36,945 bases of DNA from GCA-020343675 sp964462945 (lineage in GTDB: Bacteria; Planctomycetota; Phycisphaerae; Sedimentisphaerales; Anaerobacaceae), in assembly GCA_964462945.1 (NCBI GenBank), contig CAYWZW010000055.1, forward strand, positions 1-36,945, given 5' to 3'. Below, piece after piece: positions 24,227-32,120 of the stretch. Made by a program: the position numbers and the translations under genes. Each line of letters opens with the position of its first letter. Within the stretch, counting starts at the first letter, position 1. The notes under the pieces were generated by a model that was not told the origin of the DNA, did no database searches, and saw nothing but the letters and a program-made list of their open reading frames with translations.

Positions 24227-25666
24227 ATGGAGAAGAAAACAAGCCGCAGAGAGTTCATACAATTGACGGCGGCGGGGGGCGCTTTGTGTCTTGCCGGTCC
24301 GGCGCTTTCGGCGTTCGGCGCGGGCCAAAGAGGATCGAGGCTTGTCAGTCCGGGCTGTAGGGGGACGAAGGTCAAAGTCGCCCGATTCTATATGGGCACC
24401 TCGCAGGGCCTGTGGCCCAAGCCGAAGCTGGATTTCAAGAGTGAGATCGGGCTGTACGAATCGCAGTTCGCAAAGCTCAAAGATGAGCTGTCGGACGTCG
24501 AATTTGTCATTGACCAACTGGTTTCGTCCCCGGATCAGATTGTGCCGCTCAAGAATAAACTCAAAGACGTTGACGGCATCCTGGCGATTCATTTGAGCAT
24601 GGGAATACGGCCGGCTCTCGATGAAATTCTCAGCGTGGACCGGCCCACGGTTTTTTTTGCCGTTCCGTATTCCGGGCACGAGTGGGCGGGGTTCGGCGCG
24701 CTGCAGAAACAGAAACTGGGCGCGAAATTGGAATGTATGCTCACCACAGACTACAGCCGATTAGCGGCTGCCGTCCGGCCGTTTCGCGCGATTCATCATT
24801 TGCGAGAGGCCAAGATTCTAAACGTCACAACCCGATCATTCGATGAGTACGCAAACGCCATGAAAAGCAAGTTCGGCACGGAGATCAAGCGAATCGAGCG
24901 CCAGCAGGTGCTCGACGCTTACGATGCCGTCAGCGACGCGGATGCCAAAGCCGAGACCGAACGCTGGATCAAGGCGGCGAAGGAGCTCGTGGAACCTTCG
25001 CCGGCGGACGTGTTCAAGTCCTGCAAACTGGCACTGGCCCTTGAGAATCTGCTGGACCAGGAAAACGCAACGGCGATGACTATCGATTGCTACGGCACCA
25101 TGTGGGACAAAACCATCAAGCTGCCTGCTTATCCCTGCCTTGGCTTTACGAGGCTTAACAACATAGGATTAGGCGGCATCTGTGAATCGGACTTACAGTG
25201 CGCGATGACCCACGTCCTGTTCCAGGGACTGTCGGGAAAGCCCGGTTTTATCAGCGACCCGACGGTGGACGAATCCAGGAACAGCATCATCCTGGCTCAC
25301 TGTCTGGGCACAACGAAAATGGATGGTCCAAGCGGGCCGGCGGCTCCATACAAGCTGCGAACGGTCATGGAACGAACGGAAGGGGTCGTGCCGCAGGTGT
25401 TCATGCGGACAGGCCAGAAAGTCACGCAGGCGATACTGGTTGGCTCCGACCGCCTGCTGTATTTCACGGGAGAAATCCTCGACGCTCCCGACATCGACAG
25501 AGGCTGCCGCACCAAAATCACAGTCAAAGTGGATGGCGACGCTCAAACACTGTGGAAGAGCTGGTCGAGCGGCTTGCACCGGCAGACGTGCTATGGGGAC
25601 ATCAGCGAAGAAATGAAGTATTTCTGCAAATTCAAAGAAGTTCAAATGGTCAACGAGGCAGTATAG
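24227..25666 (+). CDS. Tat-exported protein with L-fucose/L-arabinose isomerase-like fold
   Basis: A 479-residue protein with a twin-arginine signal (SRREFI at 6-11, hydrophobic stretch to about 32). The mature part resembles the sugar isomerases of the FucI/AraA type: N-terminal Rossmann-like domains, and a C-terminal part with CYGTMW, RLNNIGLGGICESDLQCAM and IILAHCLGTTKMDGPSG. His in AHCLGT and Glu in ICESDLQ are in positions that bind metal in such enzymes. The substrate is unknown, and export of an isomerase-like protein is unusual but seen in planctomycetes. It is followed after 76 bp by a second Tat protein, a xylanase, which suggests joint work on plant or algal polysaccharide. Confidence 0.72.
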   Translation: MEKKTSRREFIQLTAAGGALCLAGPALSAFGAGQRGSRLVSPGCRGTKVKVARFYMGTSQGLWPKPKLDFKSEIGLYESQFAKLKDELSDVEFVIDQLVSSPDQIVPLKNKLKDVDGILAIHLSMGIRPALDEILSVDRPTVFFAVPYSGHEWAGFGALQKQKLGAKLECMLTTDYSRLAAAVRPFRAIHHLREAKILNVTTRSFDEYANAMKSKFGTEIKRIERQQVLDAYDAVSDADAKAETERWIKAAKELVEPSPADVFKSCKLALALENLLDQENATAMTIDCYGTMWDKTIKLPAYPCLGFTRLNNIGLGGICESDLQCAMTHVLFQGLSGKPGFISDPTVDESRNSIILAHCLGTTKMDGPSGPAAPYKLRTVMERTEGVVPQVFMRTGQKVTQAILVGSDRLLYFTGEILDAPDIDRGCRTKITVKVDGDAQTLWKSWSSGLHRQTCYGDISEEMKYFCKFKEVQMVNEAV

Positions 25667-25742
25667 GCATGCGCTCCGCGAGTCAGTCTCGTATTGAGCT
25701 CCGCACTCGGCGCGGGGCCCTTTTTTACGGAAGGACAACTCT

Positions 25743-27065
25743 ATGAATCGGCGAGATTTCCTCAAAGCCGCTGGCCTGAGCGCCGCGCTGCTGGCCGACC
25801 CGGCATCACTGCCGGCCGGCGGGAAAGAGTCCGGCAGCGGGGTTCTCGGACAGGCTGACGCCCGGATTGAAAGACATCGCAAAGCCAACGCCGTGTTGAG
25901 GCTCGTCGGGCCGGACAGCCAGGCGATTGCGGGCGGGCTGCCCGTGAAGATAGAACAGAAGCGGCACAAGTTCTTGTTCGGCTGCAACATCTTCAAGCTG
26001 AACCGGTGCAGAACGCCGGAAGACAGCGCCGCCTACGCCGAGCGATTCGCCACACTGTTGAACTTTGCAACGCTTCCTTTTTACTGGTGGAACTACGAGC
26101 GCGAGCCGGGCCGGCCGGACGATGAACGGACCGACGAGATCGTTCGCTGGTGCAAGGCCCACAACGTGACGGCCAAGGGCCATCCGTTGGCTTGGAACTA
26201 TGTGGATCCACGGTGGCTGCCAAAGGAGCCGGACGCGGCGATGCAGCTTCAGCTCAAACGTATTGACGGATGCGTTCGCAGATTCAAGGGAGGTATCGAC
26301 ATTTGGGACGTCGTCAACGAGGCCACGCATTACGACCGCGAGCAGATCAAGAAGCAGTCGCCGATTCTGACGGAGGCGATCCGAAGAATGGGCGTCGGTG
26401 CGTACGTCCGGGAGGCGTTCAAGACGGCACGGCGGGCCAATCCCAACGCGACGCTGCTGATCAATGACTACCGGACCGACCCGGCTTACGCCGAGCAGGT
26501 AATTTCCGAGCTGGTCGATGACAACGGGCTGCCGCTGTACGATGTCATCGGAATTCAGTCTCACATGCACGGCGGATATTGGGGAGCGCGGCGGGCATGG
26601 GAGGTCTGTGAGTGGTTTGCCAAATTCGGAAAGCCGCTGCATTTCACCGAGACAACCGTCGTTTCAGGCCCAAAAGCCGACCGAGAATGGGTAACGACGC
26701 CGGAAGGCGAGAAACGCCAGGCCGAGCAGGTGACCGAGTTCTATCGCGTTCTTTTCTCGCACCCGGCCGTCGAGGCCATCACCTGGTGGGACTTCACCGA
26801 CCAGAATGCCTGGCAGCGAGCGCCGGCCGGGCTGGTACGCGCCGACATGACGCCCAAGCCCGCCTACAACGAATTGGAGCGGCTCATCAAAGACCAGTGG
26901 TGGACGAAATCGGAAGCGACCGCCGGGGCGGAAGGCCAGGCACAATTCCGTGGCTTCCTCGGAGACTACGAAATCAGCGCGCAGGTGGCAGGCAAGACGC
27001 TCAGTGGAACCTTCCGGCTCGACAAGACGGCGACAGAAGCAATCGAAGTCCGCTTGAAAGCGTAA
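25743..27065 (+). CDS. Endo-1,4-beta-xylanase, glycoside hydrolase family 10, Tat-exported
   Basis: A 440-residue protein with a twin-arginine signal (NRRDFLKAAGL at 2-12). A short N-terminal beta domain (about 40-85) precedes the GH10 TIM barrel. Diagnostic motifs: GHPLAWN, the acid/base Glu193 in WDVVNEATH, QSHMHGG and the nucleophile Glu303 in LHFTETTV, then WWDFTDQNAW. A small C-terminal beta segment (about 400-440) follows the barrel. GH10 enzymes cut the backbone of xylan. The start ATG is preceded by GAAGGA. The spacer before it holds an imperfect GC-rich hairpin and TTTTTT (25728-25733), which might attenuate transcription between the two Tat genes. Confidence 0.9.
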   Translation: MNRRDFLKAAGLSAALLADPASLPAGGKESGSGVLGQADARIERHRKANAVLRLVGPDSQAIAGGLPVKIEQKRHKFLFGCNIFKLNRCRTPEDSAAYAERFATLLNFATLPFYWWNYEREPGRPDDERTDEIVRWCKAHNVTAKGHPLAWNYVDPRWLPKEPDAAMQLQLKRIDGCVRRFKGGIDIWDVVNEATHYDREQIKKQSPILTEAIRRMGVGAYVREAFKTARRANPNATLLINDYRTDPAYAEQVISELVDDNGLPLYDVIGIQSHMHGGYWGARRAWEVCEWFAKFGKPLHFTETTVVSGPKADREWVTTPEGEKRQAEQVTEFYRVLFSHPAVEAITWWDFTDQNAWQRAPAGLVRADMTPKPAYNELERLIKDQWWTKSEATAGAEGQAQFRGFLGDYEISAQVAGKTLSGTFRLDKTATEAIEVRLKA

Positions 27066-27081
27066 CGAAAGGAAAACGCAC

Positions 27082-28512
27082 GTGCCGAAATCGCAGATCA
27101 AAATCGACTATGGGAAGGTGATGGCCGGAGCAATCGGCAGAAAACATGGAATCACGCTGAGTCAGCTAACATCGCTGGGTAAGAAGATAAAGCCGTTGAT
27201 TTCAAAGATAAACAAACAGCGAAAAGGCGGTAAGACTCCGTTCAGAGACCTGCCTTACAACAAACGCATCTCAAGGCGTGTAAATGCACTCGTGAAGACT
27301 CTTCGCAAAAAATGCGACTGCCTCGTCGTGTTAGGTATCGGCGGCTCGGCTTTAGGTAACATTGCCTTGGATACGGCATTACGCCCCTTTTTGCCCAATC
27401 CCAAAGACAAGCAATCCAAGAGACTGCGACTCATCGTCCTTGATAACGTCGATCCTGCTCAATTTGACTCATTCCTTGACTATATACGACCAGAGCTTGG
27501 AAGAATCGTCTTTAACGTAATAAGCAAGTCCGGGCGAACCTCAGAGACCGCGGCGCAGTTCATGATCATTCGTAAAATGCTCATTGATGCACTCGGCAAG
27601 GACGGCTACCGAAAGCATGTCGTGGCCACCACCGACGCAAAAGAAGGTACCCTCCGCAAAATCGCTGACACAGACAAGCTTGAGACACTCGAAGTTCCTG
27701 ATGGCGTCGGCGGCAGGTTCAGCGTCTTAAGCGCGGTTGGCTTGTTCAGTGCCGCGATGTGCGGCATCAAGATAAATCAGCTCCTCGCAGGCGCCAGGGA
27801 TATGGATCGACGGGCCAGTCGCAGAGACTTCCGGAATAATCCAGCAGCTGTTCTGGCTGCGATAAACTACTATTACTATATGCATGGCAAGCCGATCTCG
27901 GTCATGATGCCTTACAGCTACGCACTCAAGGATATGGCTGACTGGTACCGTCAACTGTGGGCGGAGAGTCTCGGCAAGGCCGAAGACCTGAAAGGCAATA
28001 AAGTTTATATAGGCCCCACGCCCATCAATGCGCTGGGCACCACCGACCAGCACAGCCAGGTGCAGTTATACCGCGAAGGGCCCAACGACAAACTGTTCAC
28101 ATTTCTGGAGGTCAAAGATTTCGACAGCGACATCAGGATTGGCCCGGCCCCAGACTGTGCTCCGGAACTTGGCTTCCTTGCGGGCAAGAATCTAAGCGAG
28201 CTGCTTAACAATGAGAAGAAGGCCACCGAATACGCCCTTTTGGAGAGCCATCGTCCCTGCCTGACGGTTCTTTTCGATAAGGTAAACGCCTATGCGGTCG
28301 GGCAGTTCATTTATCTTTATGAAGTAACGACTTCTTTGGCCGGGGCCTTGTTCGGCATCAACCCTTATAACCAGCCTGCCGTGGAATTAGGAAAAGAAGC
28401 CACGTTCGCCCTCATGGGTAAGAGAGGCGATTATAAGAAAAACTACACTTACGAACAGTTCGCAAAGGACATCCGGACCAAGACCGCTATCGACCAAGAT
28501 TTCCTGGTTTGA
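27082..28512 (+). CDS. pgi: Glucose-6-phosphate isomerase
   Basis: Interconverts glucose 6-phosphate and fructose 6-phosphate in glycolysis and cell-wall sugar supply. The 476-residue protein has the SIS-domain phosphate-binding motifs LGIGGSALGNIAL (84-96) and ISKSGRTSETAAQF. The catalytic region is DQHSQVQLYREGPNDKLFTF, followed by the C-terminal helix-rich part with NPYNQPAVELGKEA. The start is GTG at 27082, with AAAGGA 9 bases upstream. It lies 16 bp after the xylanase gene. Its base composition is more AT-rich than that of its neighbours, but the gene looks intact. Confidence 0.95.
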   Translation: MPKSQIKIDYGKVMAGAIGRKHGITLSQLTSLGKKIKPLISKINKQRKGGKTPFRDLPYNKRISRRVNALVKTLRKKCDCLVVLGIGGSALGNIALDTALRPFLPNPKDKQSKRLRLIVLDNVDPAQFDSFLDYIRPELGRIVFNVISKSGRTSETAAQFMIIRKMLIDALGKDGYRKHVVATTDAKEGTLRKIADTDKLETLEVPDGVGGRFSVLSAVGLFSAAMCGIKINQLLAGARDMDRRASRRDFRNNPAAVLAAINYYYYMHGKPISVMMPYSYALKDMADWYRQLWAESLGKAEDLKGNKVYIGPTPINALGTTDQHSQVQLYREGPNDKLFTFLEVKDFDSDIRIGPAPDCAPELGFLAGKNLSELLNNEKKATEYALLESHRPCLTVLFDKVNAYAVGQFIYLYEVTTSLAGALFGINPYNQPAVELGKEATFALMGKRGDYKKNYTYEQFAKDIRTKTAIDQDFLV

Positions 28513-28551
28513 TTCGCTTTAGATTTTAGTCAAACAGTACGGGGTGCGAAA

Positions 28552-29640
28552 ATGGATTACGCCGTGATCATGGCAGGGGGGACGGGCAAGCGATTATGGC
28601 CTCTGAGCCGGGAAAAGCGTCCGAAGCAGGTCCTGAAACTGCTCGACGGCCAGACCCTTCTTCGCCGCTGTTTCGAGCGTCTGAGATTCATGTTCGACAT
28701 AAGAAACATCATCGTCCTGACCAATGCCGGCTACGCCGACGTGGTCCGCGAAAATCTCTCCGAGCTGCCCTACAACAATGTCATCGCCGAGCCGGCCGTG
28801 CGGGATACCGCCGGCGCCGTTGGGCTGGTCTCCACCGTTCTGGCCAAGTATGACTCCGACGCCGCCATGGCCGTGGTCACGGCCGACCAGATCATCGAGC
28901 CGGTCGAGGTGCTGCAGCAGGCCCTCAAAGATGCCCTGACCTTTGTCCGGGATAACCCGGACGATATGATTACGTTCGGCATCCGGCCGACTTTTGCCAG
29001 CACTCTTCTCGGCTACATAAAATGTGTCAAGAGCCGCAAATGTCCCGGCTGTGAAAACAAGATTTACTCGGTGGAAGCCTTCAAGGAGAAACCGGACGAA
29101 GCCACTGCAAAAGAGTATATCGACACGGGCCAATACTTCTGGAATTCCGGCATGTTCGCCTGGACAGCCCGGACGATCCTGGCGAACCTGGCGAAGTTCC
29201 TGCCCGAAGCAACCGAGCCGCTCGCCAGGATTCGAGCCGGCTGGGACGGCCCCAAGCAGGAGCAGACCCTCCAGGAGTGGTTTGTGAAGCTGCCCAAAAT
29301 CAGCATTGACTTTGCCGTGATGGAAAAGGCCGATAGAGTCAACGCCATCAAGCTGGATTGCCGCTGGCTCGACATGGGCTCTTTTGCCGCCCTTGCCGAT
29401 ATCATCGACTCCGACAAGGACAAGAACATCGTCGTCGCGGGCCAGAGCAAGCTGCTCGACTGCAAGAACAGCATCGTCGTGACCGAAGATGGAGGTCATC
29501 TCATCGCTGCTATCGGTTTGGAGAACATGGTCGTGGCGCACAGCCCGGACGCAACGCTTGTCTGCCACGTGGACCAGACCCATAGACTGAAGGAGCTGAT
29601 CGAGCTGATCAGGCAGCAGGGCGGCGAGAAATTTCTATGA
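28552..29640 (+). CDS. manC: Mannose-1-phosphate guanylyltransferase
   Basis: A 362-residue sugar nucleotidyltransferase that makes GDP-mannose from mannose 1-phosphate and GTP. The N-terminal motif is MAGGTGKRLWPLSREKRPKQ (8-27). Further features are VTADQIIE, the substrate-binding FKEKPDEATAKEYI and the YFWNSGMFAW segment, all typical of the monofunctional enzyme; the phosphomannose isomerase domain of bifunctional types is absent. Together with pgi it links fructose 6-phosphate to GDP-mannose for glycan synthesis. It is separated from pgi by 39 bp. Confidence 0.93.
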   Translation: MDYAVIMAGGTGKRLWPLSREKRPKQVLKLLDGQTLLRRCFERLRFMFDIRNIIVLTNAGYADVVRENLSELPYNNVIAEPAVRDTAGAVGLVSTVLAKYDSDAAMAVVTADQIIEPVEVLQQALKDALTFVRDNPDDMITFGIRPTFASTLLGYIKCVKSRKCPGCENKIYSVEAFKEKPDEATAKEYIDTGQYFWNSGMFAWTARTILANLAKFLPEATEPLARIRAGWDGPKQEQTLQEWFVKLPKISIDFAVMEKADRVNAIKLDCRWLDMGSFAALADIIDSDKDKNIVVAGQSKLLDCKNSIVVTEDGGHLIAAIGLENMVVAHSPDATLVCHVDQTHRLKELIELIRQQGGEKFL

Positions 29641-29674
29641 CGGGGCGGCCTGAAAGCGGCTGTCCGAGAGAGAA

Positions 29675-30115
29675 ATGAGATACCTGGCGATAGACTACGG
29701 TACCAAACGCACGGGGCTGGCGATCTGCGACGCGGCCCAGACCATCGCGTCCCCTCTGGCCGTGATCGGCGACCGGAAACTCTTGTTGGCAAAGATCGCC
29801 GAGATCGTCGAGGCCGAGAATGTCCAGGCCATTGTCCTCGGGCTGCCTTTGAACATGACCGGCTCCGAAGGCCCCCAAGCCAAACTTGTCCGCAAGTTCG
29901 CCGACCAGTTGAGAGCCCACGTGCATACCCCGGTTTACCTGCAGGATGAGCGTCTGAGCAGTTTCGGCGCCGAAGAGAAACTCGCCCCGGCGAATCTCAC
30001 AAGGGGCAAGCAGAAAAAGCGGCTGGACGCCGTCGCCGCCGCCGAAATCCTCGAAGCCTTCCTCGAACAAAAGCGATCCGCCGGCGACGCCGGAACGGAC
30101 CCCTCACAGACGTAG
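29675..30115 (+). CDS. ruvX: RuvX/YqgF family putative pre-16S rRNA nuclease
   Basis: A 146-residue RNase H-fold protein, in other bacteria required for 5' maturation of 16S rRNA and earlier described as a Holliday junction resolvase. Motifs: LAIDYGTKRTGLAI with the first catalytic Asp at residue 7, LGLPLNMTGSEG, QDERLSS and LDAVAAAEIL with the last acidic residue. Length is normal. It follows manC by 34 bp, and its stop codon is the first part of a hairpin repeat. It closes the core-gene block; accessory genes begin after it. Confidence 0.93.
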   Translation: MRYLAIDYGTKRTGLAICDAAQTIASPLAVIGDRKLLLAKIAEIVEAENVQAIVLGLPLNMTGSEGPQAKLVRKFADQLRAHVHTPVYLQDERLSSFGAEEKLAPANLTRGKQKKRLDAVAAAEILEAFLEQKRSAGDAGTDPSQT

Positions 30116-30137
30116 GGGCGACCCCGCGTGGTCGCCC
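30116..30137. terminator. GC-rich hairpin directly after ruvX
   Basis: Perfect 8-bp stem GGGCGACC (30116-30123) with GGTCGCCC (30130-30137) and a 6-base loop. There is no T-run, so either a factor-dependent stop or a dispersed repeat of the GGGGCGACC type is meant. Confidence 0.4.
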
Positions 30138-30190
30138 GCACGTGTTTAGTCAGGGAAAAGCGATGCCCACTGAGATCCCTGCTTTTTCTC

Positions 30191-30218
30191 TTGGTTCTCA
30201 CGCCGCCTTTGCTATAAT
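30191..30218 (+). promoter_or_regulatory. Candidate promoter of the ATPase/TOPRIM pair
   Basis: TTGGTT (30191-30196), a 16-base spacer and a perfect TATAAT (30213-30218), 67 bp before the AAA ATPase start. The pair would thus have its own transcription unit, separated from ruvX by the hairpin. Confidence 0.5.
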
Positions 30219-30285
30219 TGTCGCTGTCAGTGGAAAAATTGCTCAATAGTCAACGTCCCATGAAGATCCAATTGGAAATGCGGCT

Positions 30286-31266
30286 ATGATTACAAAGCTA
30301 AGCGTATCGAACTTCAAATCGGCTCGTCAGTTGGATATCGAGTGTAAGAAGGTCAACCTGTTTATCGGCGAGCCCAACACAGGCAAGTCCAATATCCTGG
30401 AGGCACTTGCTCTGTTGTCTTGGTCGGGCAATCCTACCGTGAATCTGGGCGACTATGTCCGCTTCAACCAAGCCACGCAGAACCTGTTCTATGACGGATT
30501 GGTGGACCACGAGATTCGCATCTCCTTGTCCCTATCATCCGGAGCATCCGAAGCCGGATTGCATGTCCGTTTCGTAAACAACCGCTTCGAGCTTCGAAGT
30601 CAACCGTCTGGGTCTTTTTTTACAATAGACTACGATGGGCGCTTCGGCGGTGGCACTCTGGTTCAGCAGACCGAACACATCAAGTTCTTTCGTTTCAAGA
30701 ACCTGCCCAACTACACAGACGCCACGCCGGGCGGCCTTAAACCGCCGGACGGGGCGAATCTCTTTTCTGTCGTCTTCGGTTCAGAGAGTCTCCGCGAGAC
30801 GATGAAGGAGTTCTTCCGAAAGTATGAGCTGAAGCTCGTCTTCAAACCGCAAGAGAGGGCGTTTGAGGTACAGAAGCAGACGGGCGACTTGGTCTTTGGC
30901 TATCCATACACTCTCGCATCCGATACTCTCCGCCGGATCATTTTTTACACGGTGGCCATCGCCTCAAACAAGGATTCGATACTGGTCTTCGAGGAGCCGG
31001 AGTCCAATGCTTTTCCGTACTATACCAAGTATCTCGGGGAGCGGATCGCCCTGGACCAGACCAACCAGTTCTTCATTGCCACGCATAATCCATATCTGCT
31101 CTCGGCCATCATCGAGAAGGCTCGCAAGGAAGACGTCCAGGTCTTCATCACCTACTTCAAGGACTTCCAGACGAGGGTCAAGCCCCTGACGCCGGACCAG
31201 CTCGTGGAGTTGATGGAAGCGGATCCCTTCTTCAATCTGGATCGATTCATCGAGGCGGAGGAATGA
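30286..31266 (+). CDS. AAA ATPase of the OLD/RecF-like (ABC-type) family, probable defence protein
   Basis: A 326-residue ATPase with a typical SNFKS start, Walker A GEPNTGKS (28-35), a central strand-rich domain, a weak signature-like ASDTLRRIIFY (211-221), Walker B ILVFEEPES (232-240) and a switch His in ATHNPYLL (267). This is the order seen in overcoming-lysogenisation-defect (OLD), RloA and AbiL ATPases. It lacks the TOPRIM nuclease domain that OLD proteins carry in the same chain. That domain seems to be supplied by the next gene, which overlaps by ATGA. Such ATPases usually serve phage defence by sensing infection and releasing a nuclease; this role is inferred. Confidence 0.82.
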   Translation: MITKLSVSNFKSARQLDIECKKVNLFIGEPNTGKSNILEALALLSWSGNPTVNLGDYVRFNQATQNLFYDGLVDHEIRISLSLSSGASEAGLHVRFVNNRFELRSQPSGSFFTIDYDGRFGGGTLVQQTEHIKFFRFKNLPNYTDATPGGLKPPDGANLFSVVFGSESLRETMKEFFRKYELKLVFKPQERAFEVQKQTGDLVFGYPYTLASDTLRRIIFYTVAIASNKDSILVFEEPESNAFPYYTKYLGERIALDQTNQFFIATHNPYLLSAIIEKARKEDVQVFITYFKDFQTRVKPLTPDQLVELMEADPFFNLDRFIEAEE

Positions 31267-31733
31267 GGATCCTGGTGGAATGTTATCCCGACGCGGCGTT
31301 ACTTCGTGCCCTGGGAGTACCCAGGAAGCAGTTACGTCACGAAAGCTGCAAAGGTGAAGTAGTTAAACGAGTGCTTAAATCCGATTGTGCAACCGGTCTC
31401 ATAGACGAGGATCCGTTAAGCGCTCAGCCCCGCGACATAGACAACTACAAACAAGTGCAAGCTGCGGAAGGGCTCCGCCTGCTCGCTCGTCGGGATGACA
31501 AGAACAAAAGGCTCATTATCGTCCGTCCGCGGCTTGAGGATTGGCTAATTGCGAGAGCCAGATCGGTAGGTGTTAAGCCGGAAGAATACGGCCTTCCCAG
31601 CGATCCTGATCGGCTTCACAGTATCCCCCGATATGAGCAGAACGATGGATTCCGTCGCTTCCTTGTGGAACTGAAAGAGCGAGACAAAGGAATGCATCTC
31701 CTGCGCCGATGGATTCTTGAGGAAGAATCGTAG
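31263..31733 (+). CDS. Small TOPRIM-like protein, partner of the upstream ATPase
   Basis: A 156-residue protein. Its first strand holds an acidic residue (RILVECYPDA, Glu6) and a later strand ends in Asp-x-Asp (GLIDEDP, Asp48 and Asp50). This is the spacing and order of a TOPRIM metal site. A conserved-looking second half follows (IVRPRLEDWLIARA, LRRWILEEES). The start ATG overlaps the ATPase stop (ATGA), so the two products are made together. The arrangement resembles AbiLi/AbiLii or RloA/RloB pairs. It could be a nuclease or a nucleotide-processing enzyme. I do not recognise the exact family. Confidence 0.65.
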   Translation: MRILVECYPDAALLRALGVPRKQLRHESCKGEVVKRVLKSDCATGLIDEDPLSAQPRDIDNYKQVQAAEGLRLLARRDDKNKRLIIVRPRLEDWLIARARSVGVKPEEYGLPSDPDRLHSIPRYEQNDGFRRFLVELKERDKGMHLLRRWILEEES

Positions 31734-32120
31734 CTCAAATGAACGTTTGCCACAACACAAAGAAATTCTCATCAGCAGCAAAAAGATAAACGTGACCCCC
31801 TTTTCTGCTTTTCTGCCCTGCGGACGTAACCCAGTCCTGAGCAGAGTCGAGGAAAGAGACGTTTTTTCCTATTGCCGTGCCCGTGGTGCCATGCTATGAT
31901 CTCCGTTGTAAGCGAAGGAGACCGATTTAGAAAACACGGTATCTGCTCTCCGATTATGGGAGCGATGTGTGTTGTACGGAAACCATATGAACAGAAATAG
32001 AACGGAAAGCAGAAAAGCTGGCGTAACGCCGAATCACCATAGAACGCTACGCGTGCAAGACGCTCTATGCGCCCCAAACAGACCTTGCCAAGAGGTATCG
32101 TCTGGTAGGATAGGATAACG
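31734..32120. other. 387-bp spacer before the methylase gene
   Basis: No gene could be supported. It holds a short CCTGAGCAGAGTCGAGGA element (about 31837-31854) that resembles a common dispersed repeat also seen at 9222-9237, a promoter candidate (31872-31900), and a tiny 14-codon reading frame (31954-31998) too short to judge. The methylase frame is closed by a stop just before its ATG. Confidence 0.55.
31872..31900 (+). promoter_or_regulatory. Candidate sigma70-type promoter of the restriction-modification genes
   Basis: TTGCCG (31872-31877), a 17-base spacer and TATGAT (31895-31900). It would give a leader of about 210 bases before the methylase ATG at 32121. No C-protein gene or C-box repeat is evident. 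Confidence 0.45.
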
